From Patescibacteria group bacterium (lineage in GTDB: Bacteria > Patescibacteriota > Minisyncoccia > Phycocordibacterales > PALSA-1337): DNA of 21,366 nucleotides. The notes under the pieces are model-generated. The model saw only the letters and a list, made by a program, of their open reading frames with translations, did no database searches and was not told where the DNA came from. Both the position numbers and the translations under genes were made by a program. This document shows, piece by piece, positions 6,549 through 14,197 of this stretch. The stretch spans positions 1 through 21,366 of the forward strand of contig JAGWLE010000004.1 of the NCBI GenBank assembly GCA_028864955.1, read 5' to 3'. Position 1 is the first letter of the stretch. Each line of letters begins with the position of its first letter.

Positions 6549-7554
6549 AATCAGCCGGCGCGCGGTTCAGCCACCATTCGAGCTGGTCGAGCGAGAGCAG
6601 GCCTTCCTGGGCACCGATGAATTGGGCCACGGACATCGGATTGACCGGCGCCCAGACCAGCGCTTCCAGCGGCGTTTTGCCCATGGCCAGCGCCGAGACG
6701 AAGGTTGACGCCCAGGCATCGCCGCAGCCGGTGCGTTCGAAGGCCGGGCGCGGATCGGGATACATCGGGATGTGGTAATGATGATCGCCGTCAAAGAGAT
6801 AGGCGCCGTTGGTGTTGTCGGTCACGGCCACGAGTTTCGGTCCGTGTTCGTGCAGCGATTTCATGAGCATTTTGACGTCGCGTGAATCGGTATTGAGGAT
6901 GCGCTGGGCTTCTTCGACATTGACCACGAACAGGTCGGTGCGCTCGTAGATGTCCTTGAGCTGATCGAAGCCGAGTTTCATCTGAAAGGTGCCCGGTTGG
7001 AAGGCCAGCTTGACCGAGGGATTTTTCTTGAGATAGTCGGCCAGTTCGAGGTGGTACTCCAGGGTGTTGGCCGCCAGCGATGTCAGATAGATCCACTTTG
7101 GCGGCAATCCCGATCGGCGGCCGCCGCGCTCGTGCATGACCGCCGGCAGACGATAGTCGAATTCGGTATGATTGACCAAAATGGTCCTGTCGACGTCATA
7201 CCAGAGCACGAAATGATAGTTGGTCGGCTTATTCTTGTGGATCTTGATCAGGGAAGTGACGACTGTGTTGCGCTGGAGCTCGGCCAGGCAATCCCGGCCG
7301 TTCTGGTCTGTGCCGATGTTGGCCACCAAAGCCGATCGCAAGCCCAGCCGGGCGGCGGCCACGGCGGCGTTGGCGGCGTTGCCGACGGCTTTGACGACTT
7401 TGACGTATTCGAACGGAACTTTGTCGCCGAAACGCACGCAGAGCTCGCAGTTTTCGTTATTGATCTTGCAATTGACGTGCGCGTCCTTGAGACGGATGAA
7501 CGCGTCAGTGGTGATGTCGCCGACGGCCAGCATGTCGATCTGTCTCTGAAACAT
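6529..7554 (-). CDS. PfkB-family carbohydrate or nucleoside kinase
   Basis: 341 residues, ribokinase/PfkB fold. Signature 1 appears as VGNAANAAVAAARLGL (residues 57-72). Signature 2 is ERTGCGDAWASTFVSAL (273-289), with catalytic Asp279 and the TGCGD anion hole. An NVEEA segment (212-216) matches the NxxE motif that binds magnesium and phosphate. The family phosphorylates sugars such as ribose, fructose 6-phosphate or 2-keto-3-deoxygluconate, or nucleosides; the specificity here is unresolved. It is divergent from the aldolase gene and could supply sugar phosphates to it, which is inference. Its start has a perfect extended -10 eight bases upstream. The 3' end overlaps tgt on the other strand. 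Confidence 0.9.
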   Translation of the reverse strand: MFQRQIDMLAVGDITTDAFIRLKDAHVNCKINNENCELCVRFGDKVPFEYVKVVKAVGNAANAAVAAARLGLRSALVANIGTDQNGRDCLAELQRNTVVTSLIKIHKNKPTNYHFVLWYDVDRTILVNHTEFDYRLPAVMHERGGRRSGLPPKWIYLTSLAANTLEYHLELADYLKKNPSVKLAFQPGTFQMKLGFDQLKDIYERTDLFVVNVEEAQRILNTDSRDVKMLMKSLHEHGPKLVAVTDNTNGAYLFDGDHHYHIPMYPDPRPAFERTGCGDAWASTFVSALAMGKTPLEALVWAPVNPMSVAQFIGAQEGLLSLDQLEWWLNRAPADFKPKEI

Positions 7555-7562
7555 ATGGGGAT

Positions 7563-7571
7563 ATTATAGCA
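7563..7571 (-). promoter_or_regulatory. Extended -10 promoter of the PfkB gene
   Basis: On the minus strand this reads TGCTATAAT, a perfect TGnTATAAT. It ends eight bases before the ATG at 7554, predicting a leader of zero to two bases. Confidence 0.7.
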
Positions 7572-7590
7572 TGTGGTGAGGAGATGCGTG

Positions 7591-7599
7591 TGCTAGAAT
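7591..7599 (+). promoter_or_regulatory. Extended -10 promoter of the aldolase gene, with a short leader
   Basis: TGCTAGAAT at 7591-7599 predicts transcription from about 7606, about 29 bases before the ATG at 7635. It is divergent from the kinase promoter, whose -10 lies 19 bases away. An inverted repeat, GTGAAT 7602-7607 and ATTCAC 7622-7627, sits at the predicted start site. No Shine-Dalgarno is seen before the ATG. Confidence 0.55.
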
Positions 7600-7634
7600 A
7601 CGTGAATACTCATTCATTTTCATTCACGCCACTC

Positions 7635-8525
7635 ATGTATTCACTGAATCTGCGCGACTACGTTTCTCACGCCTTGACCGGCAGGAAAGCTATCGGCCAC
7701 TTCAACGTCTCGACGCTTGACGGCATCTATGCCGTCGCCGACGCTGCCAAAGAGCTGGCCGCCACGACCGTCATCATCGGCGTCTCGGAAGGCGAACGAG
7801 ATTATGTCGGCGTCAGGCAGGCGGCCGCCATCGTCAAGAGCCTGCGCGAGGAACGCGGCCAGGCCATATTCCTCAACGCCGACCACACCTACTCCTTTGA
7901 ACGCGTCAAGGAAGCCATAGACGCCGGTTACGATTCCGTCATATTTGACGGCGCCAAGCTCTCATTCGAGGACAATGTGCGCGAGGCAAAGAAATGCGTG
8001 GCATACGCCCGCGAATACAGCCAGCGCACCGGTCGCGACGTCATCATCGAAGGCGAACTCGGTTTTATCGGCCAGTCGTCCAAGATCCTCGACGCCATCC
8101 CCGAAGGAGCGGTCGTCGGCGAAGCCATGATGACCAAGCCCGAGGATGCTGCCAGGTTTGTCGGCGAAACCGGCATCGACATGCTGGCGCCAGCCGTCGG
8201 AAATATTCACGGCGTGGTGCGTGGCGGCGATCCAGCCTTGAATATCGAGCGCGTGCGTCAGATCAGCCAGGCCGTGAAGATTCCACTGGTGCTCCATGGC
8301 GCCTCCGGAAATTCGGCTGCCGATATAGAAGCCACCGTCAAGAACGGCGTGGCTATCGTGCATGTCAATACGGAACTGCGCATCGCCTATCGCGCCGGCC
8401 TGGTCAAATCGCTCCAGGAAAATTCGGACGAGGTCGCGCCATATAAATATTTCAAGCCGGCCAAACTGGCCATGCAGAAGGTCGTGGCGGAGAAGATCAA
8501 GATCATCTGCGGCCTCTCTTCATGA
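7635..8525 (+). CDS. fba: Class II (zinc-dependent) fructose-bisphosphate aldolase family
   Basis: 296 residues, TIM barrel. It would cleave fructose 1,6-bisphosphate to dihydroxyacetone phosphate and glyceraldehyde 3-phosphate. Motifs: NADHT with catalytic Asp83 and zinc ligand His84; EGELG (139-143); GNIHG with zinc ligand His192; LHGASG with His221; and HVNTEL (243-248) near the phosphate site. The ATG at 7635 is preferred over 7584, because the upstream start lies before the -10 box and MYSLNLRDYVSHALTGRKAIGHFNV aligns with the family N-terminus. The stop overlaps the dehydrogenase start by ATGA. Tagatose-bisphosphate aldolase is an alternative for this family. Confidence 0.9.
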   Translation: MYSLNLRDYVSHALTGRKAIGHFNVSTLDGIYAVADAAKELAATTVIIGVSEGERDYVGVRQAAAIVKSLREERGQAIFLNADHTYSFERVKEAIDAGYDSVIFDGAKLSFEDNVREAKKCVAYAREYSQRTGRDVIIEGELGFIGQSSKILDAIPEGAVVGEAMMTKPEDAARFVGETGIDMLAPAVGNIHGVVRGGDPALNIERVRQISQAVKIPLVLHGASGNSAADIEATVKNGVAIVHVNTELRIAYRAGLVKSLQENSDEVAPYKYFKPAKLAMQKVVAEKIKIICGLSS

Positions 8526-9532
8526 AAAGTGTTTTTGTTACCAGGAAAATACCTGAGAACGGCCTGCTCTTGCTCCGCCGGAAAGGCTACGATGTCGAGG
8601 TCAGCGCCTTCGACCGGCCGCTCTCAAAGGCCGAGCTGATCAGCCGCCTGAAAAGCCGGCCGTACGATGCAGTCCTCTCGCTTTTGAACGACCGCATCGA
8701 TGCCGAGGTTTTCGAGGCCGCGCCGACGGTCAAAATATTCGCCAACTATACCATCGGCTTCGATAATTTCGATGTCGAAGAAGGCAAGAAGCGCGGCGTC
8801 TATCTGACCAACGCGCCGGGCGGCGGCGCGGATCGCGTGGCGGAGCACGTCTGGGCGCTGGCGCTGACGCTGACCTGCCACGTCACTGATGGCAACGCCT
8901 ACATGCGCGCGGGTGCGTACACCGGCTGGGATCCGATGCTCATGACCGGCATGAAGATCGCCGGCAAGGTCCTCGGCTTGGTCGGCGCCGGCCGCATCGG
9001 CACGGAAGTAGCGCGCATCGGCGCTCTGGGTTTCGGCATGCGCGTGATTTACTACGACGTCGTGCGCAATCAGAAGATCGAGGAGCTGGAACACGCCACC
9101 TACTACGAACATGTTGAAGACGTGATCAAGCAGGCGGACATCATCTCGCTCCACGTGCCCCTCCTGCCGGCAACCGAGCACTTGATCGACGCCGGACGAT
9201 TAGCCATGATGAAGAAGACGGCTTATCTCATAAACACTTCGCGCGGGCCGGTCATCGATGAAGCGGCGCTGGTCGCGGCGCTTCGCTCCGGTGTAATTGC
9301 CGGCGCCGGTTTGGACGTCTTCGAACATGAGCCGGCGCTGACGCCCGGCTTGGCGGATCTGCCGAATGTCGTCATGACACCGCACATCGCTTCGTCGACC
9401 GTCGATTCCCGCGAGGACATGTCCAGAATCGCGGCCGAAAATATCATTCAGGCGCTCGAGGGCGCCGTGCCGGCCAACCTCGTCTATCATGTGGATAAGA
9501 TGCCAGCCGCGCCGACGCGACAGATGGTATAA
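8522..9532 (+). CDS. D-isomer-specific 2-hydroxyacid dehydrogenase (glyoxylate/hydroxypyruvate reductase-like)
   Basis: 336 residues. Two-domain D-2-hydroxyacid dehydrogenase: Rossmann motif GAGRIG at 155-160, and an Asp at 179 after the second strand (VIYYDV), which favours NAD over NADP. The catalytic triad is Arg241 (NTSRGPVIDE), Glu270 (DVFEHEP) and His288 (TPHIASST). The family reduces glyoxylate, hydroxypyruvate or other 2-keto acids; D-glycerate dehydrogenase is the closest-looking annotation, but substrate is inferred. It is translationally coupled to the aldolase by ATGA (8522-8525), so the pair is an operon. The last ~15 residues extend beyond the usual fold. Its TAA stop lies inside the next promoter's TATAAT. 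Confidence 0.9.
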   Translation: MKSVFVTRKIPENGLLLLRRKGYDVEVSAFDRPLSKAELISRLKSRPYDAVLSLLNDRIDAEVFEAAPTVKIFANYTIGFDNFDVEEGKKRGVYLTNAPGGGADRVAEHVWALALTLTCHVTDGNAYMRAGAYTGWDPMLMTGMKIAGKVLGLVGAGRIGTEVARIGALGFGMRVIYYDVVRNQKIEELEHATYYEHVEDVIKQADIISLHVPLLPATEHLIDAGRLAMMKKTAYLINTSRGPVIDEAALVAALRSGVIAGAGLDVFEHEPALTPGLADLPNVVMTPHIASSTVDSREDMSRIAAENIIQALEGAVPANLVYHVDKMPAAPTRQMV

Positions 9533-9539
9533 TCCACGC
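9525..9539 (+). promoter_or_regulatory. Perfect extended -10 promoter overlapping a stop codon
   Basis: TGGTATAAT at 9525-9533, six bases, then ATG at 9540. The TAA stop of the dehydrogenase (9530-9532) is inside the TATAAT. A leaderless mRNA for the downstream mini-membrane gene is expected. Confidence 0.7.
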
Positions 9540-9851
9540 ATGGCTTCAGGAGTCGAATTTGATGAGGATGGCAGCTTATCGCGCCCGCGTCCGACGGGCG
9601 CGGCCGGACAGCCTTCGTCTGCGGCGTCGGCCGGTTCAACCGGCGGCGCGAGCGGCATGTCCGGTGGATATTCGTCGGCCTACGCCAGGTACGATGAACA
9701 GCGCCAGGCAGCCGGCGGCTCGCGCATGGAACGTTGGTTGATCAGGCATCACATGGCCGCCTCGCCGCGAGGCGCGCAGATCATCCTCATCGGTATCATC
9801 ATCGTCAACCTGATCATCACTGGGGCTGTCATCTACTATATCCTCAAATGA
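9540..9851 (+). CDS. Small protein with disordered N-terminus and C-terminal membrane helix
   Basis: 103 residues, not recognised as a named family. Residues 1-60 are rich in Ser, Gly, Ala and Pro with several charges and look disordered. A short basic stretch (MERWLIRHHMAASPRG, about 62-77) precedes one strong transmembrane helix, IILIGIIIVNLIITGAVIYYIL, to the C-terminus. It therefore looks tail-anchored, with the N-terminus in the cytosol by the positive-inside rule. The ATG at 9540 is chosen because a perfect extended -10 ends six bases upstream; the longer frame from 9489 lies inside the dehydrogenase gene. Its stop overlaps the next start as ATGA. No function is proposed. Confidence 0.75.
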   Translation: MASGVEFDEDGSLSRPRPTGAAGQPSSAASAGSTGGASGMSGGYSSAYARYDEQRQAAGGSRMERWLIRHHMAASPRGAQIILIGIIIVNLIITGAVIYYILK

Positions 9852-9961
9852 AGAAGCACAGCGCAAAACAACCGCTCCCTTTGTCGATCCATATCGTGCT
9901 CGGGGCGGCCTTCGCCACCAATTGTTTCGTGGTCTACATGGTGCTTACCTATTTCCGCTAA
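9848..9961 (+). CDS. 37-residue single-pass membrane protein
   Basis: It starts at the ATG of an ATGA overlap with the upstream small membrane gene and ends at TAA 9959-9961. The protein has a basic N-terminus (KKHSAKQ) and one hydrophobic helix, about residues 13-34, containing one Cys, ending YFR. Translational coupling to a second tiny membrane protein is the main support that it is real, plus the lack of any other gene in the space before the bL25 promoter. No family is recognised and no function can be assigned. Confidence 0.6.
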   Translation: MKKHSAKQPLPLSIHIVLGAAFATNCFVVYMVLTYFR

Positions 9962-9988
9962 GCGGGTTGCATCTTGCGAGGGATCATG

Positions 9989-10001
9989 TATACTTGGCCG
10001 C
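9989..10001 (+). promoter_or_regulatory. -10 promoter abutting the bL25 start codon
   Basis: TATACT at 9989-9994, preceded directly by TG, then seven bases and ATG at 10002. A weak TTGCAT lies 16 bases upstream at 9967-9972. A leaderless ribosomal-protein mRNA is predicted. Confidence 0.6.
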
Positions 10002-10691
10002 ATGTTGTCATTGGCGGTCGAAAAGCGCGCGGCGGCTTCAAAGGCCGACGCCATCAGGAAAACCGGTAACATGCCGGCCGTTTTTTACGGTCCAAAGGAG
10101 CCGTCGACGCCGGTGACGGTCAACGCAAAGGAGTTCGCCAAGGTTTGGACCAAGGCGGGCATGTCGTCAGTCATCATCCTCAAGGACGGCAACGCCGAGC
10201 ATGACGCGCTCATCCACGCCGTCGACGTCCACCCGATCTCCGGCGAGCCGCGTCACGCCGATTTTTATGTGATCGAAAAAGGCAAGAAAGTCACCGTGGC
10301 CGTGCCGCTCGAATTCGTGGGCGCGGCGCCGGCCGTCAAGGACAAAGGCGGCATTCTGGTCAAGGTGCGCCGCGACGTCGAGATCGAAGCCGCGCCGCGC
10401 GATCTGCCGCATGACATACGCGTCGATATCTCCAAACTCGTCGAACTGACCGATGTTATCACAGCCAAGGACCTCGATATCCCCAAGGGCGCCGAACTCA
10501 AAATCAATGCCGACGAGATGATCGCCTCGGTGGCCGAGGCCAAGGAAGAAGTCGAGGAAGCGCCAGCCGCCATAGACATGAGCGCCATCGAAGTCGAGGC
10601 CAAAGGCAAGGAAGCCAAGGAAGGCGAAGCAGCCGCTCCGGCTGCCGGCGACAAGACTGCCGCCGCCGAAAAGAAACCGGAGAAAAAATAG
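10002..10691 (+). CDS. rplY: 50S ribosomal protein bL25, long CTC form
   Basis: 229 residues, matching the long bL25/Ctc (TIGR00731) architecture. The N-terminal 5S rRNA-binding beta-barrel (about 1-90) has RKTGNMPAVFYGP and HAVDVHPISGEPRHADFYVI, the typical L25 segments. A C-terminal TL5-type beta domain (about 91-175) holds VAVPLEFVGAAPAVKDKGGILV and DLPHDIRVDISKL. The last ~50 residues are a low-complexity Ala/Glu/Lys tail. It binds 5S rRNA in the central protuberance; the CTC form is stress-linked in Bacillus. Its promoter lies 7 bases upstream, suggesting an independent leaderless transcript. The next gene's promoter begins 9 bases after the stop. Confidence 0.93.
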   Translation: MLSLAVEKRAAASKADAIRKTGNMPAVFYGPKEPSTPVTVNAKEFAKVWTKAGMSSVIILKDGNAEHDALIHAVDVHPISGEPRHADFYVIEKGKKVTVAVPLEFVGAAPAVKDKGGILVKVRRDVEIEAAPRDLPHDIRVDISKLVELTDVITAKDLDIPKGAELKINADEMIASVAEAKEEVEEAPAAIDMSAIEVEAKGKEAKEGEAAAPAAGDKTAAAEKKPEKK

Positions 10692-10700
10692 CTTTTGCGA

Positions 10701-10712
10701 TATAATAGGACA
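10701..10712 (+). promoter_or_regulatory. Consensus TATAAT promoter abutting the transglycosylase start
   Basis: TATAAT at 10701-10706, six bases, then ATG at 10713. No TG extension or clear -35. It fixes the start at 10713 rather than the TTG at 10695. The AGGA in the six-base spacer is too close to the ATG to act as a normal Shine-Dalgarno. Confidence 0.65.
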
Positions 10713-12104
10713 ATGTCCGAACAACCGTCCAGCACCGTCGAAGTCGTTTATCTTTTTTTGCTGGCGGGCTTTTTTTGGCTGAGCCAGGCTTTGCCGGCCG
10801 CCGCCCAGACCCAGACGCCGGTCTCGGCCGCGCAGACCGACGCGCAACGTGCCGCTTTGCAGCAGCAACTCGCCCAAGTTGAAGCCGAAGAGCAGGCCGC
10901 CAACGCTCAATTGACGAAAGCTCAGTCGCAGTCGGCCTCGCTCTCCCGCGACATTGCCGTGCTCGATGCCAAGATCAAGGCCGCCCAGCTCGATATCAAA
11001 GCAAAGAATCTCCTCATCCAGTCTCTCGGCAGCGATATTTCCGACAAGCAAAGCCATATCAACGACCTTGAAGACCATATCGCCAAAGGCAAGGAGACGC
11101 TGGCCCAGCTCCTGCGGAAGACCAATGAGATCGACGCCTATTCGCTGCCGGAGGTCGTGCTTTCCGAAACGAGCATCAGCGGATTTTTCCAGGATCTGGA
11201 TACGTTCCAGTCCGTGCAGTCGGGCCTCTACAACACGATTTCGGCGTTGAACGCCGATGAATCTTCGACGACGGCGGCCAAGGACGCGCTGTCGGCCCGC
11301 CAGAATGCCGAGATAGACGCCCGATACGCCATCCAGCAGCAGCAGCAGAATATTCAGGCCGACGAGGTACAACAAAAACAACTGCTTTCAATTTCCAAAG
11401 GCAATGAGAAGTCTTATGCCGCGCTGGTCTCGGAAAAATCCGCTCAGGCGGCGCAGATACGTGCGGCTCTCTTTGCCCTGGCCGGCGGTTCCAGCCCGAT
11501 ACCATTCGGTGATGCCTTGTCATATGCGGAGGCGGCTTCGGCCAGGACCGGCGTTGACCCGGCGTTTTTGCTGGCCATCCTGACCCAGGAGTCGAATCTC
11601 GGCAAAAATGTGGGCAATTGCTACCTTGCCAACACGACAACCGGCGACGGCATCAATGTCAAAACGGGCAATCCGGTTTCCAAGGTCATGAGTCCGACGC
11701 GCGACGTGCCGCCGTTCATCACCTTGACCAATGCCCTCGGCCGCCAGCCGCTGCAGACGGTCGTCTCCTGCCCGCAATCGGTGGGCTGGGGCGGCGCCAT
11801 GGGGCCGGCGCAATTCATCGCTTCGACCTGGACATTGCTCGAGCATCGCGTCGCCGACATGCTCGGCATCTCTCCGGCGCCACCCGATCCCTGGAATCCC
11901 AAGCATGCCATCATGGCTGAAGCGGTCTTCATGTCCGATCTCGGCGCCTCGAGCGGCAGTTATACCGCCGAATTGAATGCGGCCTGCCGCTACTTTGGCG
12001 GCGGCACGCACTGCACCTCCATCACGCGTCCATATGGCAACAACGTCATGGCTCTGGCAAACTCGATCCAGCGCAATCAGATAGATCCGCTGGCTGGCTT
12101 GTAA
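10713..12104 (+). CDS. Secreted PcsB-like coiled coil fused to a lytic transglycosylase
   Basis: 463 residues. A signal peptide or anchor (about 10-31, ending ALPAAAQ) precedes a long Gln/Ala-rich coiled coil (about 38-130 and 185-255), like the N-terminal region of PcsB-type peptidoglycan hydrolases that dock on FtsEX. The C-terminal domain is an SLT/MltB-like fold: GVDPAFLLAILTQESNLGKNVG with catalytic Glu293, then GWGGAMGPAQFIASTW (358-373) and AACRYFGGG (423-431). Four Cys residues (303, 353, 425, 434) fall in the exported domain and could form disulfides. It would cut glycan strands during wall remodelling or division; the coiled coil suggests regulated activation. It ends three bases from the convergent RNase J gene. 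Confidence 0.88.
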   Translation: MSEQPSSTVEVVYLFLLAGFFWLSQALPAAAQTQTPVSAAQTDAQRAALQQQLAQVEAEEQAANAQLTKAQSQSASLSRDIAVLDAKIKAAQLDIKAKNLLIQSLGSDISDKQSHINDLEDHIAKGKETLAQLLRKTNEIDAYSLPEVVLSETSISGFFQDLDTFQSVQSGLYNTISALNADESSTTAAKDALSARQNAEIDARYAIQQQQQNIQADEVQQKQLLSISKGNEKSYAALVSEKSAQAAQIRAALFALAGGSSPIPFGDALSYAEAASARTGVDPAFLLAILTQESNLGKNVGNCYLANTTTGDGINVKTGNPVSKVMSPTRDVPPFITLTNALGRQPLQTVVSCPQSVGWGGAMGPAQFIASTWTLLEHRVADMLGISPAPPDPWNPKHAIMAEAVFMSDLGASSGSYTAELNAACRYFGGGTHCTSITRPYGNNVMALANSIQRNQIDPLAGL

Positions 12105-12107
12105 CTC

Positions 12108-14153
12108 CTATATAGTAAGTATTACCGGGATGACCATCGGTCGCTTGGCGGTTTTTTGCAGCAGGTACTTGGAGACGGCGTCGGTGATGGCATCTTTGAC
12201 AAAATCGACATTGATCGGATTTTGGCCGCGCGTGGCCTTCTCGACCGTATCCTTGATGAGCAGGCGCACTTCATGCAGGAGATCCTGCGATTCGCGCAGG
12301 TAGACAAAGCCGCGGGAAATTATGTCGGGAGACTTCTTGAGCTTGCCGTTGCCGGCATTGACAATGCCGAAGATGATGAATATGCCGTCTTGGGCAAGCA
12401 TCTGCCGGTCGCGGATGACGACATCCTGGACGTCGCCGACAGAGAAACCGTCAACCAGCACCAGTCCGGAAGCCGCCCGTTCCTTGAGTCTGACGATCTT
12501 CGCCCCGCCGCCCTGTATCTCGATGATCGAGGAATTATCCGGAATGACGATGTTCTCGTCGGAAAGGCCGTTGGCTTCCTTGGCGATCTCTCCGTGGACG
12601 CGCAGCATGTAGTGATAGCCGTGGACCGGCACGAAGAACTTGGGATGGATCTTGCGGTGGATCCAGGCTGTCTCGTCGCGATTGGCGTGGCCCGAGGAGT
12701 GCACGTCGGCGATGCGGTAGTGGATGATGCGCGCGCCCTGGCGGGAGAGATTGTCTTTGAGTTTCTGCACGGCACGCTCGTTGCCCGGCACGATGGACGA
12801 TGAGAGCATGACGGTGTCACGCGGCGTGATCCGGATCTTGGCGTGCGTCTTGTTCGACATGCGCATCATGGCGGCGAATTCGTCGCCCTGCGCGCCGGTA
12901 GCCAGGATGATGATCCGGTCCGGCGGGTAATTATCGATGTCATCAGCCGTGATAATGGTCTCTTTTTTGGCTTTGAGGAGACCCAAATGCTTGCAGATCT
13001 CGATATTCTGCTTCATCGATCGTCCCTCGACCACGACCTTTTTGCCGTAGAGTTCGGCGAAATCTATGATCTTGAGCAGGCGTTCGAGCAGGGAAGAAAA
13101 GGTGGCGATGATCAGGCGGCCTTTGACCGTTTTTATGATCTCCTCGATATTCTTGTGCACAACCTTCTCCGGAATGGAAAATCCGGGATTTTCAACGTTG
13201 GTCGAGTCGGCCATGAGCAGCAGCACTTGCTCGTCCTTGAAGGCGCGGTCATACTCGGCCTCTTCCTCGGGCATGACTTTTCCATCGAGATGGTCGAGTT
13301 TGAGATCGCCGGTATGCACGATCGAGCCGTACGGCGTCTTGATGATCACGCCCATGGCGTCGGGGATGGTGTGCGTCACGGCAAAGAATTTGACAGACAG
13401 CTTGCCCACGGTGATCGTCGAGTTTTTCTCGACGACTTGGATATCGAGCTTGGGCACATGCGGAAACTCCTCCTGGCGCTTCTGGATGAGCACCGAGGTC
13501 AGGAGGCGCGTATAGAGCGGCGGATTGCCGATACGAGGCATGATGTAGGGAATGCCGCCGATGTGGTCAAGGTGGCCGTGCGTGATGATAACGGCGCGGA
13601 TCTTTTGCTGGCGTTCCTCGAGGTACTTGGTATTCGGCAGGATATAGTCGATGCCCGGCGTGTTCTCGTCTTTGAATTGAAAGCCGATATCGACAACGAT
13701 GATGTCGTCGCCGAATTCGATGGCCGTCATGTTGCGGCCGATTTCCTCGACGCCGCCCAGGGGAACGATGCGGATCGAATCCGGCGCCAAAGGCGGAATG
13801 ACATCGTCGTTCTTGGTATGGGTGAGCGAGCGCGCCGGTCCGCCGCGCTTAGCTGGGCGGTTTTCTTTGCGGATGACCTGCATGCGCGCGCCGGCGACAT
13901 GCGCCGCGCCGGCCGCCGCCGGGCTGACAACTCCGTCGCCGCGATGGCGCCGCGCGCCTCTGCCAAGGACGATGCGGTGGCCGTTTCCGGCCGGGGCTGA
14001 CCTGAAGTCGGCCGCCGGTCTGGATATGGGCGTGGTCATGGGGTGGCTGCTGTCGGTCCGGAGCACGCGCGTGGCGCCGGCGCCGGCGTACGGCCGGCGG
14101 CGGAAGTGAAACGGGCGTTTGTCGCGTCTCGGTTGCGGTTTGTCGTTATTCAT
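12108..14153 (-). CDS. rnj: Ribonuclease J with a long basic N-terminal extension
   Basis: 681 residues; typical RNase J is about 555. Residues 1-125 are a low-complexity Arg-, Pro- and Ala-rich extension. The metallo-beta-lactamase/beta-CASP core starts near IRIVPLGGVEEIGRN (127-141). Zinc and catalytic motifs: THGHLDHIGG (191-200), HTIPD (261-265) and HTGDLKLD (280-287), then SSGHA and the VHGYHYM region of the beta-CASP domain, and a full C-terminal domain. RNase J performs 5'-3' exonuclease and endonuclease steps in mRNA decay and rRNA maturation. Met39 or Met91 are possible later starts; no leaderless-type -10 is seen at 14153. It lies 44 bases after the solute-binding protein gene and is probably cotranscribed with it. 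The extension may bind RNA or partners (inference). Confidence 0.93.
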   Translation of the reverse strand: MNNDKPQPRRDKRPFHFRRRPYAGAGATRVLRTDSSHPMTTPISRPAADFRSAPAGNGHRIVLGRGARRHRGDGVVSPAAAGAAHVAGARMQVIRKENRPAKRGGPARSLTHTKNDDVIPPLAPDSIRIVPLGGVEEIGRNMTAIEFGDDIIVVDIGFQFKDENTPGIDYILPNTKYLEERQQKIRAVIITHGHLDHIGGIPYIMPRIGNPPLYTRLLTSVLIQKRQEEFPHVPKLDIQVVEKNSTITVGKLSVKFFAVTHTIPDAMGVIIKTPYGSIVHTGDLKLDHLDGKVMPEEEAEYDRAFKDEQVLLLMADSTNVENPGFSIPEKVVHKNIEEIIKTVKGRLIIATFSSLLERLLKIIDFAELYGKKVVVEGRSMKQNIEICKHLGLLKAKKETIITADDIDNYPPDRIIILATGAQGDEFAAMMRMSNKTHAKIRITPRDTVMLSSSIVPGNERAVQKLKDNLSRQGARIIHYRIADVHSSGHANRDETAWIHRKIHPKFFVPVHGYHYMLRVHGEIAKEANGLSDENIVIPDNSSIIEIQGGGAKIVRLKERAASGLVLVDGFSVGDVQDVVIRDRQMLAQDGIFIIFGIVNAGNGKLKKSPDIISRGFVYLRESQDLLHEVRLLIKDTVEKATRGQNPINVDFVKDAITDAVSKYLLQKTAKRPMVIPVILTI

Positions 14154-14197
14154 GTCGGATGATGTGCGTGAGTACGATTAATTTCTAATGGTATCTT

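Noticed and set aside
10167..11381. Minus-strand frame of 404 codons opposite bL25 and the transglycosylase
   Set aside because: It spans two recognisable plus-strand genes and has the repetitive composition of an antisense shadow in high-GC DNA.
12843..14000. Long plus-strand frame of 385 codons opposite RNase J
   Set aside because: It is antisense to a gene with clear RNase J motifs; its protein is low-complexity (Asp, Arg, His, Val) with no domain, and no promoter of the local type precedes it.
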